Part shown: piece after piece, positions 28,066-37,084 of the stretch | How positions within the stretch are numbered: position 1 is the first letter of the stretch | Layout: every line of letters starts with the position of its first letter | Source of the DNA: Acidimicrobiales bacterium | GTDB taxonomy: Bacteria; Actinomycetota; Acidimicrobiia; Acidimicrobiales; RAAP-2 | NCBI GenBank assembly: GCA_015478655.1 | Contig: JADMIJ010000014.1 | Location: 1-59,691, forward strand | Reading direction: 5' to 3' | DNA length: 59,691 bases | Notes under the pieces: generated by a model | Seen by the model: the letters and a program-made list of their open reading frames with translations, nothing else | Databases searched by the model: none | Told to the model about the DNA's origin: nothing | Position numbers and translations under genes: made by a program

Positions 28066-29295
28066 ATGAGAACGTTGGTGGTGGCCGGCGACTACCCGTG
28101 GCCCGAGGACAGGGGGCCTCGGATGCGGCTGGCCATGGTGCTCCGCGGCCTGCGTCTGTGCGGTCCCGTCGAACTCTGCTCGGTGATCTCCCAGTTCCGG
28201 ACGGACTTCGATGCACCCGACGAGACGCTGCAACTGTCCAAGGTGGCACGGGTCGGCTTCGACAATCGAACGGCGTCGGGCGCCGGCCTGCTCGCCTCCC
28301 TCTGGCGGCCCTCGATGCCGCTCGGACTGCCCTGGCAGGATCGGTCAACGGTGCAGAGGGCCCTGGCCCGCTTCATGTCGGGGCGATACGACCTCGTCTG
28401 GTTCTTCGGAGCGCGGCCGTGGGTGCTGGCCGGCGAGCCGGTCTTCGGTCCCACCATCATCGACCTCGACGACCTCGAGGATCAGAAGATCGTGGCTCGG
28501 CTGTCCATGCCGCACTCTCCCTCATCGGAGTGGCCACAGCGGATCCGGCGACAGGGCAGCACGATGGTGGCGCACGAGGAGATCCGGCGGTGGCGGCGCC
28601 TGCATCGGCGAGCCGCCCAACGGGCGTCGGCCATCGCGGTATGCAGCACCCTCGACGCCGAGCGCGCTGCCAAGGGTGGCTTGGCCAACGTTGCCGTTGT
28701 TCCCAACGGGTACCGAACCGTCGAGCACCCGCTGGGGAGAACCGGCGTCGGCTCGCCACCTACGCTTCTCTTCCAGGGGCTTCTTCGCTATCCCCCCAAC
28801 ATCGAGGCCGCTCGCATGCTGGCCAGCGAGGTGGGGCCCGCGTTGTGGGCCATGATCCCCGCGGCGCAGATCCGACTGGTGGGAGAGCACCATCCGGACC
28901 TCATGGAGTTGCACGACCCTCCTCGGGTCACCGTCGTAGGTCGGGTCCCGGACATCGCCACCGAACTGGCACAGGCTGACATCGTGGTGGTTCCCATCCG
29001 CTACGGCAGCGGGACCAGGGTGAAGATCCTGGAGGCATTCGCCCATCGCATCCCTGTGGTATCGACCACCCTGGGCGCCGAGGGCCTCGGCGCCGTGGAC
29101 GGGGTCCACCTGCTGATCGGGGACACGGCCCCGGCACTGGCCGAGTCGTGCGCCCGGTTGCTCCGCGACGTCCGGTTGCGCGAGGCGGTGGCGTCGGGGG
29201 GAGAAGCGCTCTTCTCCGATCGCTTCAGGACGGACGTCATCGAGGAGGGCATCGCCGGTCTGGCTCGTACCGTGGCCGGGAGGCGGGAATGCTGA
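28066..29295 (+). CDS. GT4-like glycosyltransferase
   Basis: A 409-residue GT-B enzyme. The N-terminus MRTLVVAGDYPWPEDRGPRMRL matches the GT4 subgroup seen in exopolysaccharide loci (YPWPxxxGxR). PTIIDLDDLEDQKI and RASAIAVCSTLDAE are the cleft motifs. The donor site has LLFQGLLRYPPNIEAARMLASEVGP, PRVTVVGRVPDI and IRYGSGTRVKILEAFAHRIPVVST. The ATG has GAGGGG six bases upstream. It is divergent from the preceding glycosyltransferase gene. It should be cytosolic and add one sugar to a lipid-linked chain; the specificity is unknown. Confidence 0.9.
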   Translation: MRTLVVAGDYPWPEDRGPRMRLAMVLRGLRLCGPVELCSVISQFRTDFDAPDETLQLSKVARVGFDNRTASGAGLLASLWRPSMPLGLPWQDRSTVQRALARFMSGRYDLVWFFGARPWVLAGEPVFGPTIIDLDDLEDQKIVARLSMPHSPSSEWPQRIRRQGSTMVAHEEIRRWRRLHRRAAQRASAIAVCSTLDAERAAKGGLANVAVVPNGYRTVEHPLGRTGVGSPPTLLFQGLLRYPPNIEAARMLASEVGPALWAMIPAAQIRLVGEHHPDLMELHDPPRVTVVGRVPDIATELAQADIVVVPIRYGSGTRVKILEAFAHRIPVVSTTLGAEGLGAVDGVHLLIGDTAPALAESCARLLRDVRLREAVASGGEALFSDRFRTDVIEEGIAGLARTVAGRREC

Positions 29296-29439
29296 GCGTC
29301 GCCGTGCAGGCGTGAAGACGCCCGGCTGACGGTAGGGTCCTATCCGTGCAGGGACATGTCGAGGTGGGACGGTGACGGCCGCGGCCCGGAGTTCCTGCCT
29401 CCACCTTTGCCGCCATGTCCGCCTCGATCGGGCGGCGCC

Positions 29440-30351
29440 ATGATCTACGTCCTCACCGTGCACTGGCGCTCCCCCCAGTGGGTGGCGCCACAACTCGAGT
29501 ATCTGCACCGGAACGTCGCTTCGCCCTTCAGGGTGTTCGCCGTGCTCAACGGGATCGACGACCGCGAGCTGTGGAAACGGTTCGACCATGCCGAGGATCT
29601 GAAGGCCCCTCATGGCGAGAAACTCAACGCGCTGGCCGGATTGGTGGTCGACCGGGCCAGCCCGGACGACATCATCGTCTTCCTCGACAGCGACGCCTTT
29701 CCCATCCGAGCCCTGGACGGCTGGCTTTCCGAGACCCTCCGGGCCCGGCCGCTCATCGCCATCCAGCGCCGGGAGAACTTCGAGGATCTGCGCCCCCACC
29801 CGAGCTTCTGTGCCACGACGGTCGAATGTTGGAAGCGGATCGGCGGGGACTGGGGCCGCGAGCTGTGGACGACTCCGAGCGGTGCCGTCCTTGATGATGC
29901 CGGGACGCGGGTCCTCCACTCCCTCGAGGCGCACGGTGTCGACTGGCTCCCCCTCACCCGGTCCAACACCCGCGATGCCCATCCGCTGTGGTTCGGTGTG
30001 TACGGACAGTACATCTACCACCACGGAGCTGGCTCCCGGACGAAATGGAGCGTTCTCGACGACCGGAAGGTGTTCACACCGGCCAGTCTGCAGAACCCAA
30101 GTCTGGGCTCCTTGAGCAGGGAGGTCCGTAGTGAACCCCGGGCCCTGCTGCACGTCCGCCCGCGTGACCTCACCGTACTGCCGGCCGCCTCGGCGCGATC
30201 GGTCCGACAGATTCGGAAGCGTCTGCTCATGCTGGCTGCCGATCGCCAGTCGGACCGGGTGTTCCGCCGCCTGATGGCCGACCCCGCGTTCTACCGCGAG
30301 TTCGACGAGTCTGTTCCCGATATGGCGTCCGGAAACCCCGATCGCCACTGA
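29440..30351 (+). CDS. Glycosyltransferase with GT-A DxD motif
   Basis: A 303-residue protein with a GT-A-like core. It opens MIYVLTVHWRSPQWVAPQLEYL and has the metal-binding motif FLDSDAFPI (near residues 82-90), preceded by KLNALAGLVVDRASPDDII. The central part (CATTVECWKRIGGDWGRELW) and the C-terminal helical tail are not ones I recognise. The start is placed at the ATG at 29440, where the fold begins. An in-frame ATG at 29356 would add 28 Pro/Gly/Arg-rich residues and lies just after a TAGGGT hexamer, so it remains possible. The inferred role is sugar transfer in the glycan pathway. Confidence 0.75.
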   Translation: MIYVLTVHWRSPQWVAPQLEYLHRNVASPFRVFAVLNGIDDRELWKRFDHAEDLKAPHGEKLNALAGLVVDRASPDDIIVFLDSDAFPIRALDGWLSETLRARPLIAIQRRENFEDLRPHPSFCATTVECWKRIGGDWGRELWTTPSGAVLDDAGTRVLHSLEAHGVDWLPLTRSNTRDAHPLWFGVYGQYIYHHGAGSRTKWSVLDDRKVFTPASLQNPSLGSLSREVRSEPRALLHVRPRDLTVLPAASARSVRQIRKRLLMLAADRQSDRVFRRLMADPAFYREFDESVPDMASGNPDRH

Positions 30352-30438
30352 GCCCCGGTGTCCAGGTCACCCTCGACAGCGGGCACCTGGCCCCGGTCCT
30401 CGGCCACCCGTGGCGTCGTTCGAGAGGGCCATCTTGAC

Positions 30439-30444
30439 TAAGGT
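30439..30444 (+). promoter_or_regulatory. -10-like hexamer TAAGGT, leaderless-type promoter
   Basis: TAAGGT ends 7 bases before an in-frame GTG at 30452, which decided the start chosen for the sulfotransferase gene. Confidence 0.42.
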
Positions 30445-30451
30445 CGCAACA

Positions 30452-31333
30452 GTGGCGATGCGGCCTCCAACAGCGGCTGGCAGCGACCCGGCATCCGGTA
30501 CGAGGCGTTGGAGCCGGACGGGCCGGCGGGTGCGGCAGCGGGCGCGGGACGTCGGCGCTGCCTGGGAGATCTGGACGGATCCGGAGTATCGGCGCCTGGC
30601 TAGGTCCTACGAGTTGCCGGACGGGTCTCGGCGGATCTACTGCTACCACGTTCGCAAGACCGCGGGCACCAGCCTCCATCTGAGCTTCATGGCACTGGGT
30701 GGCGAAGATCCGCTCGACGTCTATCGACGGATGGTCGATGCCCCGTTGCATCGGACGATCAGCGGCCGGTACAGCTTCGTCGCCTTCAACCGGCGGGTGC
30801 TGGCCCAGGGGGCCTACTTCTACGGCCGATCCCACCGGGCCGCCGCCGCTCAACCCCTGCCGCCGAAGACCTTCACGGTCACCGTCCTCAGAGATCCCGT
30901 CGAGCGGGTCCACTCCTACTTCGACTATCTGGTGACGGGAGACGATCCGGCGATGCCCGGCGCGGTGGCCGTCGGCGAGCGGCAGCTGGCGTCGAAGGGC
31001 TTCGACTCCTTCCTGGACCGGGTGCCCCGTCAGCACCTCCTGGCCCAGTTGGCCATGTTCTCGGATGACCTTGACATATCCGAGGCGGCCGAGCGGATCG
31101 GGGCGTGCTCGAGCGTGTTCTTCACCGAGGACTTCGACGACGGGCTGACCGCGCTAGGCCGGCGCCTGGCGTTGCCGCTCGTCGGTCGGCGGGCCCGGGT
31201 GACCGGAAGCCGCTCGTCAATGACCGACGGACAGCGAGAGCGTCTCCGAGCGAGATTGGAACCGGAATACGAACTGCTTCGCCGACTCGACGAAGGGAAG
31301 ATTGCGCGCATCGGTTCGACCGATCCCGGTTGA
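30452..31333 (+). CDS. Sulfotransferase (Sulfotransfer_2-like), paralogue of the gene at 41.2-42.1 kb
   Basis: A 293-residue sulfotransferase resembling the heparan-sulfate 2-O/carbohydrate sulfotransferase group. The PAPS 5'-phosphosulfate loop is YHVRKTAGTSLHLSF, and the 3'-phosphate motif TVLRDPVERVHSYFDYL has the expected Arg and Ser. Near-identical blocks (for example LARSYELPDGSRRIYC and FMALGGEDP) occur in the minus-strand gene at 41189-42067, so the two are clear paralogues. The start is the GTG at 30452, next to a -10-like hexamer; an ATG at 30458 is equivalent. The acceptor is presumed to be a sugar in the surface glycan. Confidence 0.87.
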   Translation: MAMRPPTAAGSDPASGTRRWSRTGRRVRQRARDVGAAWEIWTDPEYRRLARSYELPDGSRRIYCYHVRKTAGTSLHLSFMALGGEDPLDVYRRMVDAPLHRTISGRYSFVAFNRRVLAQGAYFYGRSHRAAAAQPLPPKTFTVTVLRDPVERVHSYFDYLVTGDDPAMPGAVAVGERQLASKGFDSFLDRVPRQHLLAQLAMFSDDLDISEAAERIGACSSVFFTEDFDDGLTALGRRLALPLVGRRARVTGSRSSMTDGQRERLRARLEPEYELLRRLDEGKIARIGSTDPG

Positions 31334-31485
31334 GTCTCTGCCGGCGCGCCGTCTCTTCCCGGTTTCGGCATTGGCACGCACCGGCGCGGATCGCAGTCCG
31401 TTCGCTCGACTGGTCAGCTGCAAGGCACGGATCTTCCCGACGGCGAGCGGGCAACGGCGGAAGCCCCCGGGGCCGGATGCGTCAG

Positions 31486-31491
31486 TAGCAT
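31486..31491 (+). promoter_or_regulatory. -10-like hexamer TAGCAT, leaderless-type promoter
   Basis: TAGCAT ends 8 bases before the GTG at 31500, the same hexamer and spacing as before the hydrolase gene at 7896. Confidence 0.5.
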
Positions 31492-31499
31492 GACCGCCT

Positions 31500-32561
31500 G
31501 TGGAAGTCCTGGCCCTGTACCTGCCCCAGTTCCACCCGATCCCCGAGAACGACCGGTGGTGGGGCAAGGGCTTCACCGAGTGGACCAATGTGGCGAGGGC
31601 CCGCCCGCTGTTCCGGGGTCACGTGCAGCCCCACCTCCCGGCCGATCTCGGGTTCTACGACCTCAGGGTCGGCGAGGTCCGGGAGGCCCAGGCCGAACTG
31701 GCCCGGATCCACGGGGTCACCGGCTTTTGCTACTGGCACTACTGGTTCGCAGGGCACCAGCTTCTCCAGCGGCCCTTCGAGGAGGTGCTCGACTCCGGTT
31801 CGCCCGACTTCCCGTTCTGCGTGGCCTGGGCCAACCAGAGCTGGTCCGGGATCTGGCATGGGGCACCCGACAAGGTCCTCATCGAGCAGACCTATCCGGG
31901 ACCCGAGGATGATCTCGAGCACTTCACCTCGCTCAAGAGGGCCTTCGAGGATCCCCGCTACATCACCATTGCCGGTCGCCCCCTGCTGCTCGTCTACCAG
32001 CCCGGCGGGATGCCCGAGCCGGCTCGTTTCGTCGAGCGGTGGCAGAAGATGGCTCTGGACGCCGGACTGCCCGGGCTGTACCTGGTGGCCTCGCTGGGCG
32101 AGTCCGACTACCGGGCCCATGTGGAGGATGGCTTCGATGCCGCCGTGCACTTCAGCTTCCCTTTCCGACGCACTGTTGCCGCACGGGCGCGAGAGCACCT
32201 GATCGCGCGAGGGGTGGGGAGTGGGCCGCGGCACTATCCCTATCCCGGCGCGGGTGTCGACCCACCGGCCGGACTGGGTGGCCGGATCTTTCCCAGCGTC
32301 TATCCGAACTGGGACAACACGCCGCGTCTGGGCCGACGGGGCGTGGTGGCCACGGGGGCGAGCCCCGAGCGTTTCGGCGCCCATGTCCGACGGGCCATCG
32401 AGCTGGCCTGCGCCAACCCGGTCGACGAGCAGGTGGTGGTCATCAAGTCGTGGAATGAGTGGGCCGAGGGGAACTATCTCGAGCCCGATGAGGAGTTCGG
32501 CACCGGGAGGCTCGAGGCCTTGGCCCGTGCCCTGTCCTCCGCCCGTGGGCGGAGGTTCTGA
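31500..32561 (+). CDS. WbsX-like glycosyltransferase / GH99-like domain protein
   Basis: A 353-residue protein of the WbsX (Glyco_tran_WbsX) family, a GH99-like TIM-barrel type found almost only in polysaccharide loci. Hallmarks are ALYLPQFHPIPENDRWWGKG, FTEWTNVARARPLF, PADLGFYDLR, GFCYWHYWFAG, FPFCVAWANQSW, and the C-terminal VIKSWNEWAEGNYLEPDEE. Whether such proteins transfer or hydrolyse sugars is not settled. It begins at a GTG with a leaderless-type promoter and converges on a GT4 gene with a 19-base gap. A longer paralogue with an added methyltransferase domain lies at 47.7-49.9 kb. Confidence 0.92.
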   Translation: MEVLALYLPQFHPIPENDRWWGKGFTEWTNVARARPLFRGHVQPHLPADLGFYDLRVGEVREAQAELARIHGVTGFCYWHYWFAGHQLLQRPFEEVLDSGSPDFPFCVAWANQSWSGIWHGAPDKVLIEQTYPGPEDDLEHFTSLKRAFEDPRYITIAGRPLLLVYQPGGMPEPARFVERWQKMALDAGLPGLYLVASLGESDYRAHVEDGFDAAVHFSFPFRRTVAARAREHLIARGVGSGPRHYPYPGAGVDPPAGLGGRIFPSVYPNWDNTPRLGRRGVVATGASPERFGAHVRRAIELACANPVDEQVVVIKSWNEWAEGNYLEPDEEFGTGRLEALARALSSARGRRF

Positions 32562-32580
32562 GATCAGCAGGCGGGAGTGG

Positions 32581-33750
32581 TCATGGCCGGACCTCGAGGA
32601 CCGTGCGGTAGATGCTCTCGATCTCGCCGCTGGCCCGGGCGACGTCGAACACGACACTGTCGACCAGGGCCTGGCGCCCGAGCCGATTCCGGAGCGTGGC
32701 GTCGGTGCTGACCCGCTCGAGGGCGTCGGCCAGGCGCTCCGGTGCGCCGGGGGGCACGATGAGGCCGTTGACGCCGTCGGTGATCACCTGAGGCACGCCA
32801 CCGACCGAGGTGGCCACAATGGTGGCGCCGACGCTGGTCGCCTCCATCAAGACGACGGGTAGTCCCTCCTGGTGGGAAGGGAGGACCACGACGTCGGCCG
32901 CGGTGAGCAACTCCAAGGCGTCCGGGCGGTGGCCCAGGAACTGGAACCGCCCACCCAACCCGAGCGCCCGATGACGCTCGGCCAGGTCCTCGGCCAGTGA
33001 CCCCTCCCCGGCCGCCGCGAACACGACGGGCAGGCCCCGATCGGCCACCAGACGGGCGGCGTCGAGGAGAACGTCGTATCCCTTCTCCGAGCGCAGGTTG
33101 GCCACGGTGACGACCAGGATCTGCCCCGAGGGGATGCTGAGCTCCGCCCGGACATCACGACGGATCTCGTGGCGGCGAAGGATCCGGTCCCGAGAGAGGG
33201 ACAGGTCGACACCGTGAACGACCACGCGAGCTCGTGGCTTGAGGGCGGGAGGGAGCGCGTCGTAGGCGGCCTGGGAGACGGTGATCAGCGCCCGGTCCCA
33301 TCCGATGGTGGCCCGATTGAGGATCTTGACCAGGACGGCGACCTTGTTCCACAGGCTGTGCTCGGTGTACATGGTCACGGGCTTCCGGCGTCGCGGCAAC
33401 GAGGCGACGACCAAGCGACCCAGTGCCGCCGTGTAGGGCAGGTGGAAGTGCACGATGTCGAAGTCGTCACCCCGAAGGAGGCGGCGGAACGCCAGCATCC
33501 ATCGCAGGTCGAGGTTGTGCTTCGCACCGAGGCGGTGCACCTCGGTTCCGGCCGACTCCAGGGTGGGCACGAGGGTGTCGGCGGAGTCGAGCACGAATGC
33601 GACCTCGTAGTCGAAGGCCCGGTGGTCACCGTTGGCCACCGTGTCGACCAGAAGCCGCTCGGCACCACCGTGGCCGAGGCCCTTGATTGCCAGCAGCACC
33701 CGCGTCCGAGTATGTGGCCAGGATGTCGTGGGCTCCCCCGGTGCCGGCAC
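32581..33750 (-). CDS. GT4-family glycosyltransferase
   Basis: A 389-residue GT-B glycosyltransferase. It starts near LLAIKGLGHGGAERLLVDTVA, a family-4 N-terminus. MYTEHSLWNKVAVLVKILNRA and ALITVSQAAYDALP lie in the cleft, and the donor site holds VVTVANLRSEKGYDVLLDAARLV with the E-x7-E motif in PSHQEGLPVVLMEATSVGATIV. I chose the GTG at 33750 because TATCAT lies 6 bases upstream. A TTG at 33825 and a GTG at 33699 are alternatives. It is divergent from the ABC-exporter operon, so the 120 bases between should hold both promoters. Confidence 0.9.
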   Translation of the reverse strand: MPAPGEPTTSWPHTRTRVLLAIKGLGHGGAERLLVDTVANGDHRAFDYEVAFVLDSADTLVPTLESAGTEVHRLGAKHNLDLRWMLAFRRLLRGDDFDIVHFHLPYTAALGRLVVASLPRRRKPVTMYTEHSLWNKVAVLVKILNRATIGWDRALITVSQAAYDALPPALKPRARVVVHGVDLSLSRDRILRRHEIRRDVRAELSIPSGQILVVTVANLRSEKGYDVLLDAARLVADRGLPVVFAAAGEGSLAEDLAERHRALGLGGRFQFLGHRPDALELLTAADVVVLPSHQEGLPVVLMEATSVGATIVATSVGGVPQVITDGVNGLIVPPGAPERLADALERVSTDATLRNRLGRQALVDSVVFDVARASGEIESIYRTVLEVRP

Positions 33751-33756
33751 GGGCTG

Positions 33757-33762
33757 ATGATA
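33757..33762 (-). promoter_or_regulatory. -10-like hexamer TATCAT, leaderless-type promoter
   Basis: On the minus strand TATCAT ends 6 bases before the GTG at 33750; this decided the start of the glycosyltransferase gene. Confidence 0.45.
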
Positions 33763-33862
33763 GCGGCGGGCATCGGAGGGGCGTGTGGCCGGTGGAACGG
33801 CGGTTGCGATAATGTATGGCCCCAATAGCGAGAGGAATGGCTCGGAATTGCGGGCCAGGGGG

Positions 33863-33868
33863 TAGATT
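33863..33868 (+). promoter_or_regulatory. -10-like hexamer TAGATT upstream of the ABC exporter genes
   Basis: TAGATT ends 6 bases before the ATG at 33875. The surrounding GGGTAGATTT is also found before cysD at 52857-52866, suggesting the exporter and PAPS genes share a promoter type. Confidence 0.5.
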
Positions 33869-33874
33869 TTGCCG

Positions 33875-34855
33875 ATGGCAGTAACCGATTCGTACTTCGG
33901 TCAAACGTTGGAGCAGACGGACGTCTCCTCCATACCGGCTGAGCCTTCAGAGGACTTGATCTACCACCATCGAGTCCGCCATTTCGAGTCGGCGCGGGCA
34001 CTGTGGAGCCACCGGGACATCATCTACACCCTGGCCGAACGAGACTTCCGTGCCCAGTACAAACAGGCGAGCCTGGGAATCATGTGGGCGTTGCTCAGCC
34101 CGTTACTCACATTGCTCATCATGATGGTCGTGTTCTCCCGTGTGAAAACGTTCGGGACCGAGGGTCTGCCCTACGCGCTGTTCGTTTTTGTGGGCATCCT
34201 GAGCTGGTCCTTCTTCTCCGGGGCGCTGAGCAATGGGGGCCAGTCACTGCTGTCCAACAAGGCGCTCATGGCCAAGACTCAATTCCCCCGGGAGTGCTTT
34301 CCCCTAGAGACCATGTGTGTCAATGCCCTCAACACCGTATTGTCTTGGGTCCCCTTGGCAATCCTCTTCGTAATCTTCGGTCGAGCACCGGCAATCACCA
34401 CCCTGTGGGTTCCAGTGTTCATCCTCATCGAGATTATCTTCGCCGCCGGGATCTGCATGGCCGTTGCCAGCATCATCATCCAGATGCGCGATCTCATGCA
34501 GGTCCTCCCGATCATCACCTCGCTGGGCCTGTTCGCCACCCCGGTGATCTGGCCTTTGTCGAACATCCCGAGCAACTACCACCTTGGCGGTGGGGTGTAC
34601 GTGCATCGCGCTGTCGTCAACGGTCATGTCATTCCCGGCCACTGGGTCGGAGGAATCATCATCAACCTCCAGATGGTCTACGGGTTCTTCAATCCGCTCG
34701 GGCCGGTGATCGACGGTGCCAGGCGGACCATGCTGTTGGGTCACTCTCCGCAGTGGAACCTGGTCGGAGTCGCCGCCCTGGGTGCGTTGACCTATCTGAC
34801 GTTCGGATACCGGATCTTCAAGCGGTTGGAGGTGAACTTTGCCGACATTGCCTGA
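33875..34855 (+). CDS. wzm: ABC transporter permease for polysaccharide export (Wzm-like, ABC-2 type)
   Basis: A 326-residue ABC-2 permease with a soluble N-terminus and six predicted transmembrane helices. The interfacial segment SHRDIIYTLAERDFRAQYKQASLGIMWALLSPL is highly typical of the Wzm/TagG/RfbD family, which forms the channel that moves complete lipid-linked polysaccharide across the membrane. SNIPSNYH and FNPLGPVIDGARRTML appear in the last periplasmic loop. The ATG at 33875 fits the -10-like hexamer; a TTG at 33869 is six bases after GGGGG and is the alternative. The ATPase gene overlaps its 3' end by 17 bases. Confidence 0.94.
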   Translation: MAVTDSYFGQTLEQTDVSSIPAEPSEDLIYHHRVRHFESARALWSHRDIIYTLAERDFRAQYKQASLGIMWALLSPLLTLLIMMVVFSRVKTFGTEGLPYALFVFVGILSWSFFSGALSNGGQSLLSNKALMAKTQFPRECFPLETMCVNALNTVLSWVPLAILFVIFGRAPAITTLWVPVFILIEIIFAAGICMAVASIIIQMRDLMQVLPIITSLGLFATPVIWPLSNIPSNYHLGGGVYVHRAVVNGHVIPGHWVGGIIINLQMVYGFFNPLGPVIDGARRTMLLGHSPQWNLVGVAALGALTYLTFGYRIFKRLEVNFADIA

Positions 34856-36032
34856 TGGCTCCATCCAGCTCGAGCACGTCTGGAAGAAGTTCCGCGCCGA
34901 CAAGACGGTACCCAAATTCTACGATCAGATGACTCGATTCCGGAGGTCGATCGGATCGGGCAATCGCTACGACTACCGGTGGGTGTTGAAGGACATCACC
35001 CTCGAAGTCGAGCCGGGCAAATCCCTGGCACTGATCGGCATCAATGGATCGGGCAAAACCACGTTGCTCAAGATCATCAGTCAGATCACCTACCAGTCTG
35101 CCGGTCGTTGCGATGTCGCTGGTCGCATCGGCGCGCTGTTGAGCGTGACGGCCGGTATCCACATGGAACTGACTGGAAAGGAGAACATCTTCCTCTATGG
35201 CGCCGTCATGGGAATGGGACGGCAGTCCATTCGAACCAAGTACGACGAGATAGTGGAGTTCGCCGGGCTCGCCGACGCAGTGGACCGCCAGGTCAAGTTC
35301 TACTCGCTGGGCATGCAAATGCGGCTCGGGTTCTCCATCGCCGCCTTCCTCGAGCCGGACGTGCTGCTGGTCGACGAGGTACTGGCCGTGGGAGACGCCA
35401 ACTTCCAACAGAAGTGCCTGAAACGAATCGGGGAGATCGTCAAGGCGGGCACAACCCTGCTGTATGTCTCCCACGATCTCGCTTCGGTGGAGGCGACCTG
35501 TGAGACTGCGGTGTGGTTGGCGGACGCGGTGGCGGTGGCGTCCGGCCCCACCCGGGAAGTCGTGAGTCTCTACCGAAAGGCCGTCGAACAAAACGCCGCT
35601 TTGACTACCTCGACCGAGGGTTTGGTCGAGATCCTCAAGGTGGAGATCGAAGCCTCCGACGGGGGACAGCTCCGCTCCGAATGCGATCTGGTCGTACGGC
35701 TGAGGCTCAACTCACCCGAGGCCATCCAAGCCAACATCTTCCTCGGCGTATCACAGGGCAGCGCCTTCCCGATGTTCATCGTCCGCCACGACGGCTCGTT
35801 TCCCGCCGGCGACTGCGAAGTGGTGTGCACGATGCGCCACGTACCCCTGTCCAAGGGCCGCTACTCCTTGTGGCCGGCGATGTCCGCCCATGCCGGGGGC
35901 AAGGGGAAGCCGTTGCTCCCCTGGCGACCGGCGATGTCGTTCGATGTGATGGGTCCCGACTTCATCAAGCTGCCCGAGGGCGTCATGGTCATGTCGAACG
36001 TCTATGTGGGAAGTGACTGGGAGATCAACTGA
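34839..36032 (+). CDS. wzt: ABC transporter ATPase for polysaccharide export with C-terminal Wzt-like domain
   Basis: A 397-residue ATPase that powers the Wzm-like channel. Walker A GINGSGKTT is at 67-75, the signature YSLGMQMRLGFS near 155-166, Walker B VLLVDEVLAVGD (175-186) and the switch His in YVSHD. Residues from about 255 to 397 form an extra beta-rich domain like the Wzt C-terminal domain, which in O8/O9a-type systems binds the chain's modified end. I chose the TTG at 34839 because GGAGGTGA lies just upstream, inside the permease gene, implying translational coupling. Its presence favours ABC-dependent rather than Wzx-dependent export. Confidence 0.94.
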   Translation: MPTLPDGSIQLEHVWKKFRADKTVPKFYDQMTRFRRSIGSGNRYDYRWVLKDITLEVEPGKSLALIGINGSGKTTLLKIISQITYQSAGRCDVAGRIGALLSVTAGIHMELTGKENIFLYGAVMGMGRQSIRTKYDEIVEFAGLADAVDRQVKFYSLGMQMRLGFSIAAFLEPDVLLVDEVLAVGDANFQQKCLKRIGEIVKAGTTLLYVSHDLASVEATCETAVWLADAVAVASGPTREVVSLYRKAVEQNAALTTSTEGLVEILKVEIEASDGGQLRSECDLVVRLRLNSPEAIQANIFLGVSQGSAFPMFIVRHDGSFPAGDCEVVCTMRHVPLSKGRYSLWPAMSAHAGGKGKPLLPWRPAMSFDVMGPDFIKLPEGVMVMSNVYVGSDWEIN

Positions 36033-36069
36033 CCCCGGTGTCCTCGACTGGCTCCGGCATCCTCGACGG

Positions 36070-36954
36070 CTAGGGAAAGAACACGCGCTCCTTGAAGGAG
36101 CCGGCGATTCTGCCGGTGCGCATGCCGGCGGCCCGGGCCCATGCCGTGCGGGGGCCGGTCCGTGTGGTCAGACGTGGTGCCTGCAGCAGCAGCCACAACC
36201 ACGATTTGGCCGCTCCGGCGAGGTCGCGGCGGGCTCCGGCCAGGCGGTGCCGGCGGTAGAGAACCGGGCCGCAGTGCCCATAGGCCGATGCTTTTCTGAA
36301 CACGTCGTTGAATCCCGCTGGCTCGCGCTTGGACACCACGGCCCCGCCGGCGACGGCGAAACGATACCCATCGAGCTGCATCCGCCAGCACAGGTCGATG
36401 TCCTCACCGATGAGGAGATCCTCGGAGAACCCGCCCACCGCCTCGAATGCCTCTCGTCGTACGGCCAGGTTGGCACTCAGGCCGGCGGGGAGAAAGCCGA
36501 ACTGCTGCATGGCGGCCGGCATTGGAGATCCTGTCCCGCGGCCGTTGAGCGACCCGAAGTCGAACATGCCCGCCGCTACGTCGCAATCGGCGAGGGCCTC
36601 CACGCAGGCGGCCAGCCAGCCCGTCCCGACGACGTCGTCAGCATCGCAGAAGGCCAGCAGCCCGCCCTGGGCCTCCCGAACGCCGGCATTGCGGGCGGCC
36701 GGCGCTCCGGTTCTGGTCGAGGCGTCGATCCATCGGATCCGCTCATGATGGTCCGCCCACTGCCGAGCCACGGCCGGGCTTTCGTCGGTGGAGCCGTTGT
36801 CGGCGATCACCACCTCCCAGACTTCGGGACAGTCCTGTTCGACCAGGGCACCGAGCTGCTGCTCCAACCACGGCATGCCGTTTAGCACCGGCACGATCAC
36901 ACTGATCATCGATCGGGCGGCCGCGTCGACTGGAACGACCCGGGTGCGCAGCAC
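36070..36954 (-). CDS. GT2-family glycosyltransferase
   Basis: A GT-A inverting glycosyltransferase of 279-294 residues. The fold starts MISVIVPVLNGMPWLEQQLGALVEQD. VVIADNGSTDES binds UDP, the metal site is FCDADDVVGTGWL (DxD), and the acceptor-side ED motif is in LLIGEDIDLCWRMQLDGY. The C-terminus is basic and may sit on the membrane. The listed start is a GTG; the ATG at 36909 matches the usual family start and is about equally likely, as neither has a good ribosome-binding site. It converges on the Wzt-like gene with a 37-base gap. Confidence 0.9.
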   Translation of the reverse strand: MLRTRVVPVDAAARSMISVIVPVLNGMPWLEQQLGALVEQDCPEVWEVVIADNGSTDESPAVARQWADHHERIRWIDASTRTGAPAARNAGVREAQGGLLAFCDADDVVGTGWLAACVEALADCDVAAGMFDFGSLNGRGTGSPMPAAMQQFGFLPAGLSANLAVRREAFEAVGGFSEDLLIGEDIDLCWRMQLDGYRFAVAGGAVVSKREPAGFNDVFRKASAYGHCGPVLYRRHRLAGARRDLAGAAKSWLWLLLQAPRLTTRTGPRTAWARAAGMRTGRIAGSFKERVFFP

Positions 36955-37084
36955 CCGGGTTCGACGGCAACGGACTTCATTCTCGGTGGTCTCCCGCGTC
37001 GGAAGTCGACCACCTCCCGATTGTGCCGCCGATCCACTGTGGTCAACACCATCGCATCGGTTAGCCTAGCGGCGTGACGCCACG

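Noticed and set aside
28522..30348. 608-codon minus-strand open frame
   Set aside because: It spans two plus-strand glycosyltransferase genes with intact motifs and has no plausible fold or start.
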